From: Zygnema cylindricum
Lineage: Eukaryota; Streptophyta; Zygnematophyceae; Zygnematales; Zygnemataceae
Assembly: GCA_037447655.1 (NCBI GenBank)
Contig: JBBHKE010002331.1
Coordinates: 1-64,000, forward strand
DNA: 64,000 bases
Direction of reading: 5' to 3'
This document shows positions 32,640 through 44,243 of this stretch, in pieces (the first letter of the stretch is position 1; each line of letters starts with the position of its first letter). Below the pieces are notes generated by a model that saw nothing but the letters and a program-made list of their open reading frames with translations, had not been told where the DNA came from and searched no databases. A program made the translations under genes and the position numbers.

Positions 32640-32900
32640 GTAAGGGGCAAATCATAACATTTCGTGTGGATGTCTGTGAGGAGCAATTCGGATGTCACAA
32701 TATTTAGTGTCGATGTGAAAGAGGGTCAGATGACATTGTCAAACATTGCGCACAGTATTTAGTGTACAAGTAATATAAGGGCAAAAACCATTGTATGACA
32801 AGTGCACAGTATTTAATGTGGATGTTTACAAAGGGCAAATACCATTGTTTTACAGATGTAAAGTATTTAGAGTGGATGTATGGGTGGGGCAAATAATAGC
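32640..32900 (+). repeat. Minisatellite of about 60-bp units
   Basis: Four or five imperfect units contain CAGTATTTAGTGTGGATGT followed by AAGGGCAAATACCATTGT. They lie directly after the ACTGAA block in the larger family-B element and are absent from the smaller copies. Confidence 0.6.
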
Positions 32901-35220
32901 CTAATAATAGTAATTACCGTGAGATAATTTGGACTTCAGATGAGCTCAAACAACAGTAAATGTCTGTGATGCTTAAGATTATTTTTCAACTTATGCAAAG
33001 TCATTATTGATTTTGCAGGATGACACCAGAAAAGAAAGCCCGTTGTGCGGCTTTGATGATTTGAATTGTTGCCTCCGCGTTAACCACGGTCTTACAACTG
33101 TTAACGACAATACTAGTGCCATCAATATTATTTAACCAACACGGCCAGCGAAGAATATGTGACGTTATTTGACATGACTAATGAAGTTGATGTTGTTTGC
33201 TTCAAGAGATTAGCCTTTTTTTCTTTTATTTTTGCTTTTTTTTTTCTTTCAGTATTTGTATTTTAGTTTGTGATTTTAGTTCGTGAATATCTAATAGATC
33301 GACTATTGGAGTTTGAGAAGGCACTTTACTTTTCGACTCTCTATTCTCGAGGTTTTGAAATGTAAGCGAATGTGTAACTTTTTTTTTGTATATTCATGAA
33401 CATACGCTCTCACATTTTTTCCAATTGTTTTTTTATGTTATATATATCTTGAATGAATGTTTATTGGTGGTTTTTCATTTTGTTTTCTCTAATGATTCGT
33501 AAACTAGTGTAAAACTCCAACACTCATGTGTTCTTTTTGCCAAATCTTGAAAATGAATTTCAATTTAAAACAAATGTTGATTAGATATCAATTTTGTGTC
33601 CCTCTTGAAAAAGTGTTTGATTAGATATCTAACTTGTGTACCTTTTGAAAAAATAATGCCACGAGGTGTTCACAAATTACAACAATGGCATGCAACAAAG
33701 CCTTTGCAAACTCAATGTGAAAATTGTTCAGTAACTCCAAATACTCGAATATGTACAAAATTATAGAACACCAAATATCTGAAAAGAAGACGAAACATTC
33801 AACGGAAAAAAATACCCATAAAACAGCAACAAACACACTGCACGCTGGTATAAATATGTACGCACAATATAATATGAATATTGAAAGAACAAAACTTATA
33901 TAGCTTATAGGGAGAATAGTTGGATAAGAGACAAGCTGTTCATTGTATTCATGCATAAAACGGGAAAAAAAATCTTGCATAAAAACCAATTGTACCAAGC
34001 ATCACATTTTCTGCATCAAAAAGAGTGAAAAAATGCCTTAAACCATCACAATTTAAACATCACAAAAGCGACCTAAAAGTGATCAACAACTGAAACTGAA
34101 AATAGATTCCACAGATAATGTGGAATAGAGCAAAGTCATTTGAATTATTTAGGGTGACTTTGACGGGTGGGAGGAGATGGAAAAAGTAACATATACAGAG
34201 AAAGTAAAAACGATTACACGATTACAGAGAGTTGTAGTTTGCACCAAAATTGTAGTGGAGGAAAATAGGATCTGCATGAAAAACTGAACTGAAACAAAAG
34301 TGCGATATATATAACTGACACTGAATTTTCACCTGAAATTGTAATTGTAGCAGAATCAAAAACTGAATTTGAAGTTGAAAATAACGTAATCAGAAAATGA
34401 ATTCGAAACATAAAATTTCTTTAGGTTTTAAAAATGGTCTAAAAATGGTTAAACTTTTTTTCAATTCCGTTTAAACCGGCCTCCACTACAACTCCTCCGC
34501 TAGTTCCGCTAGTTCTACCTCACAGGACAATCTCACAATATCCGCTTCCTTCACTTGTTGGACCCTTCCCTTCCCCACCCTTATATGGCCTAATTAATGT
34601 CCGTTAGAAATATAAATGGGGTGTAAGATTGATTTTAAATTAAGAAAGTGGTTTTTTTTTATGTTGTATTGATTTTCAAATGGTGAAAGTAGTGCTTTTT
34701 ACCTTCCGCGGTGGTTAAATAACGTCGCTCTGAAAATTTTCTCCGGCTCCCCTCCCGTTGCCCTTAAAGCTGACTTGTAGCAGAACGCGAAATGGTGTGG
34801 TTTGAAGGGTTGCACGTGGCGCCAAACGCGAGCGGCACGGGCAGCGGCAGGGAGTGCGAGCAGCAGTGGCTCCTTCGCATATTTTCCACCTCTTCGTGAA
34901 ATGGCACTGCAATCTCGAGACCCCTGCAACAAAAAAAAAGCCGTACAAAATGCTAGCGGACAAAAACCAACAACTCTGTACTTCTTTCTTTCGTCAAAAA
35001 ATTATGAAAACTTCTCACACGTGGGAATATTTTTTCCTATTGGTGTAAACGGATTTACTTAGCTTAAAATACATTGCCGATGTGTTTTATGATAAGTTTG
35101 AAGATGACGTGACAGTGGGTCGAAAAAACGCAAGGCGACAAATTTTCGTACATCTTAAGTTCGAGAATGACGCAAATTGTACTTTACAAATTTGCGATTT
35201 CTTCGTACGGTCGCAACTTA

Positions 35221-35997
35221 GAGTACGGTCCCATGTGGCTTAGTACGGGTTTTTTTTTGTAGTTATCCTTTGTAACTTAGCGCCGTACAACCTAAGTTGC
35301 AGACGTACGAAGAAATCGCAAATTTGTAGAGTACAATTTGCGTCATCCGCGAACTTAGGATGTACGAAAATTTGTCGTCTTGCGTTTTTTCGACCCATTG
35401 TCACGTCATCTTCAAACTTATCATAAACCACATCGGCAATGTGTTTTAAGCAAAGCAAAACCAATAGGAACACATATTCCCACGCGTGAATAGTTCTTAT
35501 AAGTTTTTGACGTCGAAAATAATTACAAGGTTGTTTTTTTGTTCGCTTGCATGTTGTACGGGTTTTTTTGTTGCAGGGGTCTCGATGTTGCAGTGTCGTT
35601 TCATGCAAAGTTGAAAAATTTGCGAAGGTGAAAAATCTTCGAAGTCATGGCGGCCAGACGGGAGAGGTTTGCGCAAAGGCATGTCGTACAGCCACGACTG
35701 CAATGTTGTACGTCTACGATGTCACGCAATGACATGCGACATACCAAATCCGCAAATCGTTTCAAAAATTACGACGTGTCTTGCGACGCTTCAAAAAGTT
35801 TCGAAAAAAAACGGTGCGGCGAAGACAAATTGTACACGGTGACAACCGTCACGTGTCATGTCGACGTATACAAATAGTCACAAACTTAAATAACAATTTC
35901 GAGTAAACACATAGAGACACCTGAAATCCGGGTCCGCTGGATCCGCGCTAAAATACAAAGTAAGTTCGCTAAGTTACACATACATGGGGTCGTACCT
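35221..35997. mobile_element. Short PIF-like element (family B) nested in a family-B element
   Basis: A 777-bp element with ends GAGTACGGTCCCATGTGG and TACATGGGGTCGTACCT is flanked by TTA at 35218-35220 and 35998-36000. It is inverse to its host element. Excising it joins CGGTCGCAACTTA to GGCAGTACG, matching the uninterrupted copy at 30168-30184. No coding frame. Confidence 0.85.
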
Positions 35998-36110
35998 TTA
36001 GGCAGTACGGCGCTAAGTTTGAAAGGAAAACGACAGAAAAAGACATGAACTTAGCCACATGGTGCCGTACCCTAACAGTGTAAAGTATAAACATTACAAG
36101 CATAGTTCAA

Positions 36111-36604
36111 AAGTATGTGAAAGTAGGCCCATACAATATGCTTATTGTACGTAAAACATACAATATGACTTTAAGACCCATATTGTATTGGTTGCAAAAT
36201 GAAAAAAAAAATAGTAACAGGGTTAAGTTGCACATCGATCGATAAAGAATTAAACCTCATGTCTAAATTTTGAAAAACATTCGGACAATTTTTTTTTGTG
36301 AGTTTTGACGTATTTTTTATTTTAACCGTCAGATTTGGACGATCGGACGGTCGCTGATCAAAGTAGCGATCTAAGAAGATCACATGAAAAGCCCATAACA
36401 CAACTCATCCTACTCCGTGTCAGATCACTGAAAAATTTCGTCCGGGGCGTGCGCTATACTATGATCATACGTCACATTCGTACGTTCGTACAAGTGTGTG
36501 CACAAACCCACACACATACAGTATGCCTACTCTACGCGAGTTTTGTGCCAATCTTTGTGCGCCTACCAAAGGCCTACCATAAAAACGCCTACTTTTGAAC
36601 TATG
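36111..36604. mobile_element. hAT-like MITE (CATAGTTCAAAAGTAGG family)
   Basis: Ends CATAGTTCAAAAGTA and TACTTTTGAACTATG are flanked by an exact 8-bp duplication ATTACAAG (36103-36110, 36605-36612). An 8-bp duplication is the hAT hallmark. The 494-bp body has the shared blocks GCCCATACAATATGC and GATCGGACGGTCGCTGATCA but no transposase. Sister copies are at 40178, 45362 and 61824. Confidence 0.85.
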
Positions 36605-36708
36605 ATTACAAGCTTTGGCATACGTGTTCTCATTTTAAGTTAAAGATATTATACTGAAAATCGCCATAAATTTTGAATACCGACGAATATTAATGTAAAA
36701 TTTGTACT

Positions 36709-36840
36709 TGCGTACTATGTCATTGTACTAATTATGCGTACATATCATTGTAGTATTGTACTCATTGTGCCTACTATATCATTGTACTATTTATTCGTAC
36801 TATATCATTTTACTAATTATGCGTATTATATCATTGTACT
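36709..36840 (+). repeat. Tandem repeat of about 27 bp
   Basis: About five imperfect units of CGTACTATATCATTGTACTA plus ATTATG end exactly at the TA where the next element begins. Units vary by small indels. Confidence 0.6.
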
Positions 36841-36841
36841 A

Positions 36842-37057
36842 CACCGCGCATCGTTATTAGTGTTATTAACTCCAATTTGGGTTCTTAAAATCTTAACTTT
36901 TTTCCGCAATTAGTATACGTGATTTTCGAAATTAAATTAGCAACGCTATTTAAGGACGTGGACCATAATCTGCCACGTTTGTGGCACTAAATTAGAATCA
37001 ATAACACTATTTTTTTTTACGCTATTTAAACTTTGACACTAATAACGATGCGCGGTG
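36842..37057. mobile_element. Mariner-like MITE (CACCG family), complete
   Basis: A 216-bp element has inverted ends CACCGCGCATCGTTATTAGT (22 bp perfect) and a TA on each side (36840-36841, 37058-37059). TA duplication points to Tc1/mariner. The inner block AAGGACGTGGACCATAATCT is shared with the copy at 46229-46427. Confidence 0.8.
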
Positions 37058-37059
37058 TA

Positions 37060-37531
37060 CTGTACTGTACTGAAGCCCTCTTTTCGTCGTAGAAGCTGTC
37101 TTTTTTGCGACTGCTTTTTCAACCTTGTCCTTTTCGAAACGAAACCGTGACAGGATGTCTTACGGCAAAGAGTTTCTTTTGGATTTTAGTGGGTTCGCGT
37201 CCAGCCGTCCACCGTGTCAGAATGACCATTGCGACGTGACAGTCCATTGTGGCACGTGGTATGTAATCCAGGTGTCGCTAAATTACACGCTTTATAGACG
37301 ACTAGCCACCTCCCCGAGGTCGATAGCCGTCTGGAGAACCGGATGCGTGCTTGCGCCTCGACCTTAGGAGAATATGGGGAGGATCTTCTGGAATGCTGTT
37401 TAGTTGTTATCCATTGACCTTCATACAGCTCAATCGTACAGTGATATAGTACGCACATATGAGTATTGCAGTTTAGTGCGTTTGTACAAATAGTAAATGT
37501 CGTCCGCTCGTACAGATATTTCATTACAGTT
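37060..37531. other. Unassigned spacer
   Basis: No family is recognisable. Overlapping frames 37125-37367 (plus) and 37186-37524 (minus) have no motif and share bases, so at most one could be real. Confidence 0.3.
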
Positions 37532-37745
37532 CAACGCCAATCGTTATTAGCGTGTAAGTTTTTTTAGCGTATTCGAATAACTAGCGTGGTTTATGTTAAT
37601 TGGGAATATGAAAATTTTCGAAGAAAACGCCTATTCTAATTTGGAATTAGGATTTTTTTAAATAGTGTGGATAATTATATTTGATAATAAAAAAAAAAAA
37701 GCGGGACGGAACTAGCGTACACAACGCTAATAACGATTGGCGGTG
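37532..37745. mobile_element. Mariner-like MITE (CACCG family), left end mutated
   Basis: The right end is ACGCTAATAACGATTGGCGG then TGTA. The left end CAACGCCAATCGTTATTAGC is its inverse with a few changes, and the left flank reads TT rather than TA. The inside has lost the shared central block. Confidence 0.7.
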
Positions 37746-38620
37746 TAGTTTTGCGCTTTAAGAATCTTTGACAATTTTCTGTCAGAACATAGCCTACGTG
37801 GCACCCTGAAATTCTATGGGCTCCATTGCCCACAGAATTCGCAGATCCAAAATAAGCTAATCAAGATAGTGCCGACTCCAAGTTGATATAAACCCAAATA
37901 AATGATCCCTTGACAATAAGAACCCCAATATACCGTCACCCCTGTGAAGAGAAGACCTTCTGTGTGCTCAGTTCCACCACAAAATGCAAAGCTTCAATAT
38001 GTGTTTTGGACAATATTCCCCACTTTGACTTTCCCACTGAATAAGTGCCACCCTGGCACGCAAAGACTCTGACCGACTACACCCTTGTGTAGCTTGGACT
38101 CCCATGAGTCCGTAGCAAAAAGAATCACTGAATTTGCTCACCCGAGCATTAAGTTATGGCTGGTCAAAGATGACCTTTATAGTTACAAGCTCTCTTAGAG
38201 AGAGGTACCGAAATATCACTAAGTCTTAGTCTGCCTACTCATGACTACCTACTACTAAACCCTAGTCCAATAGGAACACTATATAGTACAAGAAGGTACA
38301 ATGGGCGATGTACTTATTGTACGACCATTGTACGACAAGGTCTACAAGGTGACACCTGTCAAATCGGAAGCCATGGTTCCTCCTCCCATCTTCTCCGGTA
38401 TCAAATAATGTGGCGCCACGTGGCACCGCGTGACGCTATCTCCGTATGCCGCCAAAAGCTCACTTCGCGTGGCGGCTATAATGCCGGCCGTCCGATCAAA
38501 ACATATTTTACACGGTTCAGATTCGCGTACATGCAGGAATTGCTCCTTTTGGTTAGTCTGCTGTTAATTAGCTGTTGCGTTAATGTTTATTTGTTTATAA
38601 AACACGTCACGTGGTTTGTT

Positions 38621-38694
38621 TCGATAACGCCTTACTGGTTAAGGCTAATATAACAAATACAATTACAGACCATGGTTCAAATCTGGTTTAGAGC
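38621..38694 (+). other. tRNA-like Pol III unit 1 in the solo LTR
   Basis: GATAACGCCTTACTGGTTAAGG (first 20 bases A-box-like), B-box-like GGTTCAAATCT, then GAGCAGTTTTTGG with a T5 run at 38695-38699. It is at the same LTR position as the unit at 7497 but the body is different in sequence, and it is again antisense to the LTR. Confidence 0.5.
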
Positions 38695-38771
38695 AGTTTT
38701 TGGTTATTTGTTAGTTTGTTAGAACTCTCTTCTTGTCCATGTATAAATACCTATTGTACCCTACATATGCC

Positions 38772-38850
38772 ATCGTTTAGTTTAAGCTATAGGCTAAAGT
38801 TAACGTCTGTAGTAAGATGTAGGTACCAGGATCAAATCCTGGAACTGTCA
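38772..38850 (+). other. tRNA-like unit 2 in the solo LTR (family-E type)
   Basis: GTTTAGTTTAAGCTATAGGC followed by GGTACCAGGATCAAATCCTG matches the B-box half of the 19303 unit; the T-stem CCAGG/CCTGG is perfect. No T4 run follows within 10 nt, so it may be a decayed unit. Confidence 0.45.
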
Positions 38851-39041
38851 TAACCAATTTGGTACAAACTACGAATTAGTCTATCCTCAGTTAGCCATGG
38901 CTAGCTCTCTCTCTTGTCTTCAGTGACTGCAACAAGTTTGGGGACCGGAGAGAGTTGAGCGAGAAGCAGGTTGCCTTTGCTGACTTACTCTATTTATTTT
39001 TCCAATACAGACTCAGAAAATACATAAATTTCAACACACCC

Positions 39042-40169
39042 AACCGGTAAATACAAAACAGCCGGCGTGAGACTTACAGGTTTTCAGGAGTCAAACGTAG
39101 TCAGAAAATCTTGGCATCAGGTTTTACCGAGTCCGTACGAATTTTTGTATGAATTTGCTGCATTTGTTTGCGAAAATTCTTCCTCTTCTCAAAGAGACAC
39201 GTGAACCAATATCATAGAATATGTGTACCTTTGCAAGTACTCAGAATTTCGTACAGGAAGCCTTTTGAAGAAAGACCCTGTATAGGACAAAGACATTGAA
39301 GGACAATTGTACAAAACTAGAAATGCCGTACTTTGGAGATCTACTCGAAGCAACAAGAAATGACAAAACGAATGTTTTCTTTCAAATTTGGCGCGAAATG
39401 AGCTGGCGGACAGGCGAAGGGTAGATTCCTGTAACGCGGAACCCTATATAGAGGCCAAATGGCGACTGTCACGGAAAGCCCTTCACTAGGTCTGTCGTTT
39501 AGGATAGGGGTTAGACTAACACGACTTACTGGTCAAATGTTTTGATTGACACGGGGGGGGGCGGAGTGTTCGTTAGTCAGTCAACTTTTCCGGCTAACAG
39601 AAGTATCTCAGTTACAATGTACATTTGGTCATTTGCCCTAAATGCCCGCCCCCCCCTTTCTATTTCGCGTGACGAATGAGCATCTCCAAAAATAGTGTGA
39701 CGAACGGGTGTTAACAAAAATAGCGAGATGAAAGTTCGCTACGAGATTACTTTTGTGATTCCAGTTTTATTTTTTTATGTATATATCATGTGCAATATTT
39801 TTTGTAATTTCGTTGGTTGCATTCGTGACACGTATACTCCTTTTCCTACGTGTCGCAGCTCAGACTTTTTGGTTCAACCATCATCGCGTTTTTTGGAAAA
39901 AAAAAAAAATTCACATGTTTTTCCAAACTTGGTAATATGGCCATTCGAGTGGATCGAAGCAACATCATTCGATCCAAAATGTTTTAAAAGTGGTACGGAC
40001 TCTCTTTCCATTGGACTACTGGAATGTGCGAAAAAAACTAATGTCAGTGCTGAGCGCTCATACGTTTTGATGGGTGGAAAAATTTGGCCATATACATGAA
40101 CCGGCTTTTAACCGCTGACGCTAACGGTACGGTCAACTTTTTTTTGAGGTGAGTTCACACTTGCGATGA
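39042..40169. other. Unassigned region with a G-run/C-run inverted pair
   Basis: No known gene. G9-type run ACGGGGGGGGGC at 39548-39560 and C-run GCCCGCCCCCCCC at 39644-39657 could pair across a 90-nt loop. The plus frame 39728-40099 (123 residues, hydrophobic start, then no motif) is unrecognised. AAAAATAGTGTGACGAAC near 39691 is an inverse relative of sequence near 43945-43985. Confidence 0.35.
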
Positions 40170-40177
40170 GTTCGCAC

Positions 40178-40482
40178 CATAGTTCAAAAGTAGGCCTTTT
40201 TTAGTAGGCCTTTGGTCGGCGCCTTTAGCGTAAGTTGTGTTATGGGCTTTTCATGTGATCTTCTTAGATCGCTACTTTGATCAGCGACTGTCCGATCGTC
40301 CGAATCTGATGGTGTAAATAAAAGATTTTGATCCGAATGTTTTAATTGGTCCAAATTTTGGTCCGGCTGTTTTAATTGGTTCAATTTGGTCGGAATACAA
40401 TATGGGTCTTAAGGTCGTATTGTATGTTTTGCATACAATAGGCATATTGTATGGGCCTACTTTCACCTACTTTTGAACTATG
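40178..40482. mobile_element. hAT-like MITE (CATAGTTC family)
   Basis: A 305-bp element has the same ends as 36111-36604 and an exact 8-bp duplication GTTCGCAC (40170-40177, 40483-40490). It is inverse in orientation to the 36.1-kb copy. Confidence 0.88.
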
Positions 40483-40490
40483 GTTCGCAC

Positions 40491-41624
40491 GCGTAGAAAG
40501 CCCTGTCGCTATTAGCGCGTCGAACCGGGTATTTAGGTCGGAAACGACAAATTATTCCGACCTTGCGGGATACAGTAGCGGGATATTGACTTGCCATTGG
40601 ACGGCTAGATCGTGCTAAGATATCATCCGTAATCACCGATTTTTTGCGCTGGCGAGCGCCGAGCGGCTACTATTGAGTAAGTCTCGAGACGATATTACAA
40701 CTCCAAGCGTTCGACAACTTCCCAAAGTAACCAAAATAAAAATGCGCATTTTGTACGGACGCTACATGTTGCACGTTCAGCAGCCCGGTGTTTACGGCTC
40801 CCAAAATCCTTTATTTAACATAATCTTGTCGTTTCGACAACTGTTGACATTTGGTTCACATCTAGTCGGTTCGTGAAAGACGACCTGATCGTACACTTTC
40901 TTGTCGCGGTTTGTGGGTCTTTAGCCGTATTTCGCCATTGAAAATTTGAATCGGAGAGCCCACCAGTTTTTTTAACGTATGTAATAATGGTAACGACGTA
41001 GAACTCCCGTAGAGCACAATTTAACAAATTAGTCACTCCCTCGTGTGTATGCTTAGTTGTCCACTAAGGCAAAGTTAAAAATGTGTACACAAAAAAACGT
41101 CGGGAGTTTTCAAAATTAAAGCCTAAAATTTTTGACTGGCAACTTGATGTGAAAGCTGAAAGGTTATTTTTTTTGTTCATCGTTTGCTTTCTCAATTATG
41201 TTTCCTGTCTTTATTCTTTTGTGATGTCTTTCCAGGGATCGTGCGATGTGACGTCGAATATTTTCGGAACCACGACCGATATTTTTTGTCGAAGCCTTAC
41301 ACGTGTCAACTTTAGTCAAAGGTTTTCAAAATTTCATCGCTTCTCATGTCCAAAACGGAGAAGTGAGGTCGTATTTTTTGTTTGGGAGAGAAACGTGCTC
41401 GCGTTTCCGTTTACTTTTGCGTAACTGGTAACTTTCCGTTTCAATAGCGAAATGGCTTAAATTAGGGTGGATTTCCATTAGGCGTCTCAGTAATTGTACG
41501 GGAAATTTTACTGAAGGGCGTGTCTTCCATTACGTCGCGTCAGTAAACCACTTTTTATTTGCGTGGCTCATCCTGGTTGGTAACACGTAGGTTAACATTA
41601 GATGCTTAAAATCTTGAAATAATC
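40491..41624. other. Unassigned region
   Basis: The plus frames 40673-40876 and 41083-41424 have no recognised motif. 41459-41540 contains TTAGGGTGGATTTCCATTAG and GGGCGTGTCTTCCATTACG, which look like ends of a further small PIF-like element. Nothing firm can be assigned. Confidence 0.3.
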
Positions 41625-41627
41625 TTA

Positions 41628-43356
41628 GGGCGTGTCCCCAGCGCCGATTTTACGGTGTACTTTTCAAAGTGTGCCTATGTCAATCGTTACTTCTACGTTC
41701 ATTACTTCGAATATGTGACAATTGTAGAAGTCTACAAAATGTGCGACAGTCTACGAAACGAAATGTAGACGACTACGAAATTTACTAAAATTGGTGACGT
41801 CAAAAACGACGACGGTTGTAGGCGTTGAGGTTTTTGTGACATTGTACTATTGTATACGTTTAGGGTTTTGTGACATAACGAAGTCATGCTACCTTGTGAC
41901 GTCATCAGTACGTAAACTTTTAGCCATGGCTTTCCGATATCTTTTTCTTGTCTTTTATCATTCGATATGCCATCAAATTAAGGGTGCATCTCCATGTACT
42001 TGAAACTTAGAGAAATAACTTTGTTTTTTAGCGCAGATCCGGCGGACCCGAATTTCGGGTGTCCCTATGTGTAACAATAACATAGTTACTTAAAGGTGTG
42101 ACGATTGTATACGCTGACATTGCCCGTGACGGCTGTCAACGTCTACAATCTGTGATGATGCACGTTATTTTTTGTAGTTGCTTGTGACATCGCATGATTT
42201 TTCGTGACATTGTAGACGTACCGCCTTCCAACCTGTGCCGTTTCGCGGTTGAAGAAGATGCATTTTGCCTTTGCGTCGGTTCTCCGATCGACGTGGAATG
42301 ACATTGGAATCTTGAGACCCCTGGCGAAATAAAATCCGTACCCGGCGCAAACGGACAAAACTTAACAAGTTGTGTACTTTGCCTCGTCGTTCTTGAACCC
42401 AAACGGACAAAATATAACGACTAGTGTACCCTTCGCCATCGATTGAATTTGTTTGATTTTTTGTAATTTTTTTACACGTGCTAATACGTGTTCCTATTTT
42501 TTTTCGAAAATACTTTGTTTTAAAACACATTTTCCATATTTTTTAAAGAAAAGTTTGAAGATGACGTTTTTTGGCGTGGCCGTGGGTCGAAGAACACAAG
42601 ACGACAACATGTACTACATCCTAAATTCGATGATGACGCAAAATGTACTTCTATTTTTTTCTATTTTTTTGTACGGTTGAAACTTACGCGGTACGGCTTT
42701 AAGTTTTATAAAAAAACGACAGAAATAAACCCTTACTTCGGCACATGGAGACGCCCCTAAGACAAAAAATATTAAAAAAAATAAAAAAATATCTATCTCT
42801 TTCATTTGATACTATTATTGCGCCATTTCATTTAGAGAAGAGAGAAAAATGAGCGGTCAAGAGGGAGAGATGAGGACGACATAAACTTTTGCAAAGGACC
42901 CATGAATGCAAGTGGAGGTCCGAGACCCCAACGATTTTTTTTTTGTACATACTTGTCATTTTGGTATGTGCATGCGCGTGACGAGCAAGGCAAAAAATAA
43001 CGTGTACTTTCCCTCGTGCGAAAACTTTCGAAAACGTTTGACGCGTGCAATCCCATTTCAAAAAGTTTTGACGCGTGCAATCTCGGTTTTCTATTCGCCA
43101 ATAGGGTATTATTTTATTTAAAATGAGGTCGCGATTTGATTACATTACAATTGCGAGGATGAGCTGGCTTGACGTGGAAGTGGGTAGCGATGATAAAAAC
43201 GCCAAATTGACGTACCTTACAAAGTTCCAAGATGACGTAGAATGTTCTTTGGTTCTTGCGCGTTTTTCGTACGACGTAATGTTTTCTCGTTGCAAGTCTC
43301 ATTTTTTGTGAAAACGACTGAAAAAAACCCTTACTTGAACACATGGGCACACACCC
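41628..43356. mobile_element. PIF/Harbinger-like element (family A) with a nested family-B element
   Basis: Ends GGGCGTGTCCCC and GGGCACACACCC lie between TTA at 41625-41627 and 43357-43359. Without the insert at 41982-42757 the length is about 950 bp, close to the intact copies (959 and 970 bp). Collinear landmarks with 44244-45213 include GTAGACGACTACGAAA and GCCATGGCTTTC. Confidence 0.85.
41982..42757. mobile_element. PIF/Harbinger-like element (family B), complete
   Basis: A 776-bp element with ends GGGTGCATCTCCATGT and CACATGGAGACGCCCC is flanked by TAA at 41979-41981 and 42758-42760. It lies inside family A: the host sequence GATATGCCATCAAA continues beyond it, as in 44640-44650. It has the family-B block GATCCGGCGGACCCG, also seen at 28065 and 31136. 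No transposase frame. Confidence 0.87.
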
Positions 43357-43359
43357 TTA

Positions 43360-44243
43360 ATGATTCAAATACGCGTTTGATATTATGTGCCCACATTGTC
43401 GAAGCCGAATTTGCTCTCCGGGTACATAGCGTACGTCAGGTACATTTGTCACAATTGGCGTCAGAGTACTTTTTGTTGGCACCAAGGCACGTAAGTACCG
43501 TACTGTTATGAGCACTCTATTCTTGTGTAACTAATGCCTCTGTTGGATGGACTAAAATGACCACAGCTGAGGGTAACGTTCCATCAGGCAAAAAGTGTGG
43601 AAGTTTATAGAAATCCGCGACTCCCCGTACCAAATCGTATCGCCTATTTTGTTTTAATATTAAAAACAACATTACTAAGAATCTTGACAATACTCTCCGA
43701 AGGTCTTGGAGGTAATACTGGCCGTTGGATGTTCATCTGCGAAGAGTTCGCTTCATTTTTTTCTCTAACTGTCAACCCACCTCGAGGAGGTGGGTTGGCA
43801 GATACAGAAAAAATAATTGTGACACGTTGGACGATTAAGCTACGTTCATGATGGAAAACCAACGAAAAATCTTAAGATTTGCACATGACACGCGCTTTCC
43901 ATAATACACAAATATAAAAACGAAATTTCGTAATATTCCTTCGTCACGCTATTTTCGGTGACTTTTGCTCGTCACACTATTTCTCTCAAAGAACTTTCGT
44001 TATGTTTGAAAACAAAAACCCTAAAAAATGAGTTGGCGTACACACTGGCGTAGGCACAAAGTGTAAAAGTTATGCCGTATGATTACTTCGAACGCAGGCA
44101 CATGGTACGAAAGTGAAGATTTGAAGCTAAGTTTGCCGGTGCTAAAACTCTAAAAGATATTCAATATCGGATCGTAGTTTGCGTGGCGCCAGTCAATTTA
44201 GAACACGTGTTTTACCGACTATTCGTGGTTGAACATCGACTCA
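43360..44243. other. Unassigned region with a strong hairpin
   Basis: No gene recognised; frames at 43597-43851 and 43644-43862 overlap on opposite strands. At 43769-43801 CTGTCAACCCACCTC and GAGGTGGGTTGGCAG can pair over 15 bp with a 3-nt loop. Sequence at 43900-44000 is related inversely to about 39690-39790, so an unnamed repeat is probably present. Confidence 0.35.

Larger units (their letters stand above)
31081..36072. mobile_element. Large PIF/Harbinger-like element (family B), interrupted
   Basis: The left end TTA/GGGTACGGCCCCATGTAG and right end CACATGGTGCCGTACCC/TAA are inverted. 31081-32623 is a near copy of 28010-29712, and 34735-35220 plus 36001-36072 match the 3' part of that element. 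32624-34734 is extra: a minisatellite (32640-32900), AT-rich sequence, and a short exon-like stretch after TTGATTTTGCAG (33018). A second family-B element (35221-35997) sits inside at TTA. The flanking triplets TTA and TAA differ. Confidence 0.7.
37807..39036 (-). mobile_element. Solo copia LTR (family D, longer form)
   Basis: Its 1230 bp start TGAAATTCTATGG and end TTTCAACA, with the 5-bp duplication CACCC at 37802-37806 and 39037-39041. 37807-38600 is close to the 6684-7775 LTR. 38600-39000 differs and resembles LTR family E (TTAGCCATGGCTAGCTC, GTGACTGCAACAAGTTTGG), so it is a mosaic of two LTR types. It carries two tRNA-like units. Confidence 0.9.

Noticed and set aside
32640-32900. CRISPR-like array
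   Set aside because: Degenerate tandem minisatellite; no constant repeat with distinct spacers.
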